Source: DAOUEG01 sp964595455
GTDB lineage: Bacteria > Chloroflexota > Dehalococcoidia > Dehalococcoidales > RBG-16-60-22
Direction of reading: 5' to 3'
DNA: 8,468 bases
NCBI GenBank assembly: GCA_964595455.1
Contig: CAZQQL010000117.1
Span: forward strand, 1-8,468
The notes under the pieces are model-generated. The model was not told the origin of the DNA. It saw nothing but the letters and a program-made list of their open reading frames with translations, and ran no database searches. The translations under genes and the position numbers were made by a program. Shown here piece by piece: positions 5,259-8,468 of this stretch. Position 1 is the stretch's first letter, and each line of letters starts with the position of its first letter.

Positions 5259-5417
5259 TTCCAGTTTGCGGAACTCGCTTTTGCTGGCGCCGCAGATGGG
5301 GCACACCCAGCTATCCGGGATGTCTTCGAAGGCCGTTCCGGGGGCAATCCCCCCATCGGAGTCGCCGAGGGTGGGATCGTAGACATAACCGCAAACCGTG
5401 CATTCGTATTTGTCCAT
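5256..5417 (-). CDS. Rubredoxin
   Basis: A complete 53-residue rubredoxin, a small one-electron carrier with a single iron held by four cysteines. Seen: CTVCGYVYDP with Cys6 and Cys9, then CPICGA with Cys39 and Cys42, plus the conserved GDSDGGIAPGTAFEDIP and DSWVCP segments. The length matches free-standing rubredoxins. The ATG at 5417 follows AAGGAGG at an 8-nt spacing, the best ribosome site in the window, and begins 16 nt after the flavin reductase stop. In Moorella Hrb this domain is fused to the C-terminus of a flavin reductase like the one encoded upstream; here it is a separate gene. It probably passes electrons from that flavoprotein to the rubrerythrin-like proteins nearby. Confidence 0.97.
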   Translation of the reverse strand: MDKYECTVCGYVYDPTLGDSDGGIAPGTAFEDIPDSWVCPICGASKSEFRKLE

Positions 5418-5425
5418 GTTGACAG

Positions 5426-5432
5426 CCTCCTT
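5426..5432 (-). promoter_or_regulatory. Full-consensus Shine-Dalgarno for rubredoxin
   Basis: AAGGAGG on the - strand, 8 nt before the rubredoxin ATG and just after the flavin reductase stop codon. It fixes the start of this short gene and predicts more translation of rubredoxin than of its neighbours. Confidence 0.85.
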
Positions 5433-5433
5433 C

Positions 5434-5943
5434 TTATTGTTTGGCGATATAGCTGGGCGCCGATTTGGGTGTGGTGCCCCGCTTGACCTGGTGGTAATAT
5501 TCGTAGGTCATGCATGGCTGGGAAGAAAGGTTTTCCGCCGCGACGACCCTTCCGATGAATATGGTATGCGTTCCGATTTCCACGCTCTGGATGACTTCCG
5601 CCTCGATGTAGGCGGTAGTGTGGTCGAGGATGACAGGCGCGCCGGTCTCACCTATTTTGAGATTGATATTGGCGAGTTTATCGACGTCACGGCCGGACTT
5701 GAACCCGAACCCGCCGATGAATGAAAGCGGTGCGTCCTGCCCGATCATTGCCGCCGTGAAAGCTTTGGATGCTATGATGTATTCATGCGTCAAGTTGTTG
5801 CGGTTAATACTGACGGCCACGGTAGGAGGCTCCGATGTAATCTGAAAGACCGTATTAGCGATCTGGGCGTTCAGCTTGCCGTCTTTCTGAGACCCGATGA
5901 CATACATTCCGTAACCGAGTTTGTACAGGGCGGTATTGTCCAT
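5434..5943 (-). CDS. Hrb-type flavin reductase (FMN-binding split barrel)
   Basis: A 169-residue protein of the flavin-reductase-like, FMN-binding split-barrel family. It most resembles the N-terminal domain of Moorella high-molecular-weight rubredoxin (Hrb), which uses NAD(P)H to reduce a rubredoxin centre. Seen: YKLGYGMYVIGS near the N-terminus, QIANTVFQIT and EPPTVAVSINRNNLTHE (27-53), FIGGFGFKSGRDVDK (75-89), GAPVILDHTTAYIEAEV, GTHTIFIGRV, and the C-terminal MTYEYYHQVKRGTTPKSAPSYI that leads into the linker in fused Hrb. It ends right after this linker, and rubredoxin follows as its own gene. The ATG at 5943 has AAGGAG 9 nt upstream, overlapping the sufB stop region; 13 nt separate the two genes. 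Pairing with the downstream rubredoxin as an NAD(P)H:rubredoxin oxidoreductase is inferred from homology and context. Confidence 0.88.
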   Translation of the reverse strand: MDNTALYKLGYGMYVIGSQKDGKLNAQIANTVFQITSEPPTVAVSINRNNLTHEYIIASKAFTAAMIGQDAPLSFIGGFGFKSGRDVDKLANINLKIGETGAPVILDHTTAYIEAEVIQSVEIGTHTIFIGRVVAAENLSSQPCMTYEYYHQVKRGTTPKSAPSYIAKQ

Positions 5944-5956
5944 TTTTGGCTTCTCC

Positions 5957-7192
5957 TTACATCACGTCTTTTTCACTGGCTTCAATGGTCCGGCGGAGTT
6001 CCTCGCTCAATACTTCCGGCAGACCGGCGATATCGACATGAAGGAACCCGCGGACGATGGCCGCCGTGGCTTCATCCCGGGTCAGGCCGCGGGCCATGAG
6101 GTATTCGACTTCTTCCTCAGCGATCTTGCCGACCGCCGCTTCGTGGGAGAGGTCGATGCCCGCGAGCGTACCCATCAGTTCCGGGATGGAATAGATGGTG
6201 CCCTTTTGCCCAAGGATCAGGCCTCGGCATTCGAGGTGGCCCTTGACGTCCGGCGCGTTCCCTTCGATATACCCGCGAGCGACGATGTTGCCGCCGGTGG
6301 TGATGGCGCGGGAAATGATCTCGGTCCTGGCAGCTTTGGCGTCCAGTATGACCCTGGAACCGACATCGATATTGGAGCCTTCCCCGGTAACCAGCACGCT
6401 GTTGAACCGTACCGTGGATTGCTCTCCGATGCAGCGGGCCAGCGGATTAGTCTGTATTGACCTCACCGGTTTCATGAGTATGTAGTTACTCATGAACAGG
6501 GCTTCATCTTCAATGAGGGCGCCGGTCCTCGGCCGCACCACTGTCTCCGGGTTCCATGAATGGATCATGGTGAACGTGACCTTGGCGCCTTTTTTGATGA
6601 AGAATTCGGATACCCCGAGATGAAGGCCGGTCTCCTCTCCCAGGGCTGTGGCGCAGCCGGTGATGATGTGAAGCTCGGAACCTTCTTCGGCGATGATGAC
6701 ATTGTGGACGTTCTGCTTCAGATTTTCCCGGGCAAGGTAGAGACATGACTGTACCGGGTAATCGGTCTTGTAGCCGGGCAGCGCCCTGATAAAGTACCCG
6801 TTAGCGTTACCGAGTTCGATGCTGGCGGTGTACTTGTCCTGGTCCACCTCAACGGCCTTCCACCAGTAGTCCGGCATCCAGTCGTATTTCTCGATCGCCT
6901 GGCTGACCGGCATCACCTCGATGCCTTCCTGGGTAGTGGAAAAATGCACCGGCATATTGTCCATCTGGATATAGGTGCCGGAACGCTGAGCGGGATTATC
7001 CAGCATTACGCCGGCCTGGAGCATGTCCGCCTTGGCTTTGGAAGAAAGAGTAGAAGGGTCTTTGGCGTATTCGTACTTGCCCTCTTCGCCGGAAAATTTC
7101 TCCAGGTCGACATCCTCTCCCAGGGAAGCTTTCTTCTTTTCCGCGGCTTTTGCTTTTTCCAGATAGGTGCGACTGGTCTTCATGTCAGTCAT
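5957..7192 (-). CDS. sufB: SufB/SufD-family Fe-S cluster assembly scaffold
   Basis: A 411-residue SufB/SufD-family protein, the beta-helix partner of the SufC ATPase in Fe-S cluster assembly. Seen: QNVHNVIIAEEGSELHIITG (160-179) followed by Cys180, GNIVARGYIEGNAPDVKGHL (301-320) then ECRGLILG with Cys322, which matches the position of the catalytic cysteine of SufB, and the C-terminal HEAAVGKIAEEEVEYLMARG (350-369) and RGFL typical of the family. Other cysteines are 150 and 254. Only one SufB/D gene is present, so the complex may be a homodimer with SufC. The frame is open upstream to 7282, but the ATG at 7192 has AGGAAGG 10 nt before it and gives the normal N-terminus; Met4 is an alternative. 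It overlaps sufC by 8 nt, implying translational coupling. SufD remains a possible label; Cys322 favours a SufB-like role. Confidence 0.9.
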   Translation of the reverse strand: MTDMKTSRTYLEKAKAAEKKKASLGEDVDLEKFSGEEGKYEYAKDPSTLSSKAKADMLQAGVMLDNPAQRSGTYIQMDNMPVHFSTTQEGIEVMPVSQAIEKYDWMPDYWWKAVEVDQDKYTASIELGNANGYFIRALPGYKTDYPVQSCLYLARENLKQNVHNVIIAEEGSELHIITGCATALGEETGLHLGVSEFFIKKGAKVTFTMIHSWNPETVVRPRTGALIEDEALFMSNYILMKPVRSIQTNPLARCIGEQSTVRFNSVLVTGEGSNIDVGSRVILDAKAARTEIISRAITTGGNIVARGYIEGNAPDVKGHLECRGLILGQKGTIYSIPELMGTLAGIDLSHEAAVGKIAEEEVEYLMARGLTRDEATAAIVRGFLHVDIAGLPEVLSEELRRTIEASEKDVM

Positions 7193-7937
7193 GTTTTTGT
7201 TTCCTTCCTCGGTCACAGGTGATACAGGCGTTATAGCCGCCCTCGCGGATGGTAGCCAGCATTTCGTGCGGGTCTCCCTCACAGCTTATCATACCGTCAC
7301 ACATCACGTACCCGGTGCGGGCATTGACATAATCCAGTATGTGGCCCGTGTGGGTAATGATAAGCCCCATGCAATGCCGTTCCGGTATCGGGCAGCTTTT
7401 TTCCAGCAGGTTATTCATGAGCTTGCCGATCAGGGCGATATTGACCAGGTCAACGCCGGACTCCGGTTCGTCCAGCAGGGTGAGTTGCGGTTTCTGGGCC
7501 AGGAGCTGCATCAGTTCTGAGCGTTTGATCTCGCCGCCGGAGAACCCGTAATTGATATCGCGGTCGAGGAAGTCGGTAAGGTCGGCCTGCTCGGCGAGGG
7601 ATTCGATGGTATCGCCGTCGCCGGCTTTGAGGCACGCCGCCACCATGTCCCTCGTCCTCACGCCGCGCACTACCGGCGGGCGCTGGAAGGACATACCGAT
7701 GCCCATCCGGGCGCGTTCGTCCACGGACATATAGGTGATGTCCGTTCCCTTGAAATGTATACTGCCCCGGATGATCCGGTATTTGGGAAATCCCATGATA
7801 GCCATGAGCAATGTGCTTTTACCTGCCCCGTTCGGGCCGAAGAGCACGTGTGTTTCTCCATCATTGATGGTCAGGCTGACGTTATGGATGATTTCCTTGT
7901 TTTCGACCGACACGGCAAGGTCTTTGATTTCAAGCAT
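7185..7937 (-). CDS. sufC: SufC, Fe-S assembly ABC-type ATPase with C-terminal CxxC
   Basis: A soluble ABC ATPase of 250 residues that drives SufB/D-dependent Fe-S cluster assembly. Seen: Walker A GPNGAGKST (34-42), Q-loop Gln85 in FQRPP, signature FSGGE (132-136), Walker B LTLLDEP (152-158) with Glu157, the D-loop SGVD, and switch His196 in IITH. The protein ends in YNACITCDRGRKQKHD, placing Cys238 and Cys241 as a CxxC beyond the ATPase core; classic SufC of the sufABCDSE type lacks this as far as I recall. The ATG at 7937 follows GGAGG by 6 nt. The ferritin-like gene ends 45 nt upstream and sufB overlaps its 3' end. No sufS, sufU, sufE or sufA is in the window, matching the minimal SufBC arrangement (SMS type) known from archaea and anaerobic bacteria. 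Confidence 0.94.
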   Translation of the reverse strand: MLEIKDLAVSVENKEIIHNVSLTINDGETHVLFGPNGAGKSTLLMAIMGFPKYRIIRGSIHFKGTDITYMSVDERARMGIGMSFQRPPVVRGVRTRDMVAACLKAGDGDTIESLAEQADLTDFLDRDINYGFSGGEIKRSELMQLLAQKPQLTLLDEPESGVDLVNIALIGKLMNNLLEKSCPIPERHCMGLIITHTGHILDYVNARTGYVMCDGMISCEGDPHEMLATIREGGYNACITCDRGRKQKHD

Positions 7938-7982
7938 GACCGACCTCCAATTCAGTTAGGTACCTTTTTGGCGGATCAACTG

Positions 7983-8468
7983 TTATCCCCCGTCGAGGGA
8001 GGGGTGTTCCATCTGGACGAACCAGGCTTGAGGGTCCTTGAGGAACTCGAAATAACTGAGTAATACCTTATGGTGTTCGTGTTCCTGGATGGCAAGGGAC
8101 CGGAAGTACTCTTTTTCAGCGGGATAAACGGCTTTTTTGACCTGTTCCTGATAATAGTCGAATGTCTTGGTTTCAAGCCCGATTGCCGTTTGTACGGCAT
8201 CGATTTCTTCCGGCATGGGTTTGAAATCCTTATCGACCTGGTCCCTCAAATCGGCGAGTATCGTCTTGACCTCGGTAACATGCACCGTCTTTTCCGGCCA
8301 GCCTTTATTGTCGCTCAAGGTGTGATAAATGTTCTCGAATACCTTGCGATGGATATCTTCTTCATCGGCCAGCTTAAACAGGAGTTTTTTACCAAGTTCA
8401 TTACTGCTGGCCTTCGCAGCTTTCTGATAGAACTCCTTGCCGTCGATCTCCATCTGGATAGCGGTTTT
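7983..8468 (-). CDS. Ferritin-like/rubrerythrin-like diiron protein (5' end outside window)
   Basis: The frame continues to the window edge as KTAIQ before the first Met at 8453, and these residues belong to the family's first helix, so that Met is internal and the true start lies beyond 8468. About 161 residues are visible. Diiron ligands are seen as the Glu in MEIDGKEFY, EEDIH (ExxH) in the first half, the Glu in IGLETKTF, and QEHEHH (ExxH) in the second half. There is no rubredoxin domain at the C-terminus. It precedes sufC by 45 nt in the same orientation and could supply or scavenge iron, or remove peroxide, for the Fe-S assembly module. Iron storage versus peroxidase activity cannot be decided from sequence. 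It is distinct from the rubrerythrin-like protein at 4674-5141, sharing the fold but little obvious identity by eye. Confidence 0.88.
   Translation of the reverse strand, partial: KTAIQMEIDGKEFYQKAAKASSNELGKKLLFKLADEEDIHRKVFENIYHTLSDNKGWPEKTVHVTEVKTILADLRDQVDKDFKPMPEEIDAVQTAIGLETKTFDYYQEQVKKAVYPAEKEYFRSLAIQEHEHHKVLLSYFEFLKDPQAWFVQMEHPSLDGG

Noticed and set aside
5921..6460. 179-codon + strand open frame opposite sufB
   Set aside because: It shows no recognisable domain and lies wholly antisense to a well-conserved gene. Such frames are common in GC-biased coding DNA.

Overview
The window looks like a moderately GC-rich chromosome segment from an anaerobic bacterium. A member of the Chloroflexota, perhaps Dehalococcoidia, seems most likely. 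This rests on overall protein flavour and gene content: a SufC-SufB-only Fe-S module, rubrerythrin-like diiron proteins, a rubredoxin next to a Moorella Hrb-type flavoprotein, and an L21-L27-L31-DUF1385 cluster. No rRNA or phylogenetic marker was tested, so the placement is an inference. There are twelve protein genes, two on the + strand and ten on the - strand. I saw no mobile elements, CRISPR arrays, tRNAs or long repeats.

Left part (1-3481), core metabolism and translation. hisA (histidine synthesis) is on the + strand behind a good sigma-70-like promoter. It is convergent with a - strand block read right to left: coaE (dephospho-CoA kinase), then rplU-rpmA-rpmE (ribosomal proteins L21, L27, L31), then a DUF1385 membrane protein. 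The ribosomal operon has its own near-consensus promoter and a leader with an 8-bp hairpin. An intrinsic terminator lies between rpmE and the DUF1385 gene.

Middle (3482-4657). A YdjM/DUF457-type membrane protein is divergent from coaE and convergent with a class I SAM methyltransferase.

Right part (4124-8468), a - strand redox and Fe-S module. In transcription order it is: a ferritin-like diiron protein (cut by the window edge), sufC, a single sufB/D scaffold gene, an Hrb-type flavin reductase, a 53-residue rubredoxin, a rubrerythrin-like diiron protein without its own rubredoxin domain, and the methyltransferase. Together these could form an electron chain, NAD(P)H to flavin reductase to rubredoxin to rubrerythrin, that removes peroxide or O2 beside a minimal Fe-S assembly machine that needs such protection.

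The most unusual observation concerns two universally conserved genes, hisA and rplU. Neither has an ATG, GTG, TTG or CTG anywhere between the upstream in-frame stop and its conserved N-terminus. In each, the residue where the family's initiator Met belongs is encoded by ATA (hisA) or ATT (rplU), 6-7 nt after a GAGG Shine-Dalgarno. Either this lineage uses rare AUA/AUU initiation, or the assembly carries two independent third-position start-codon errors.
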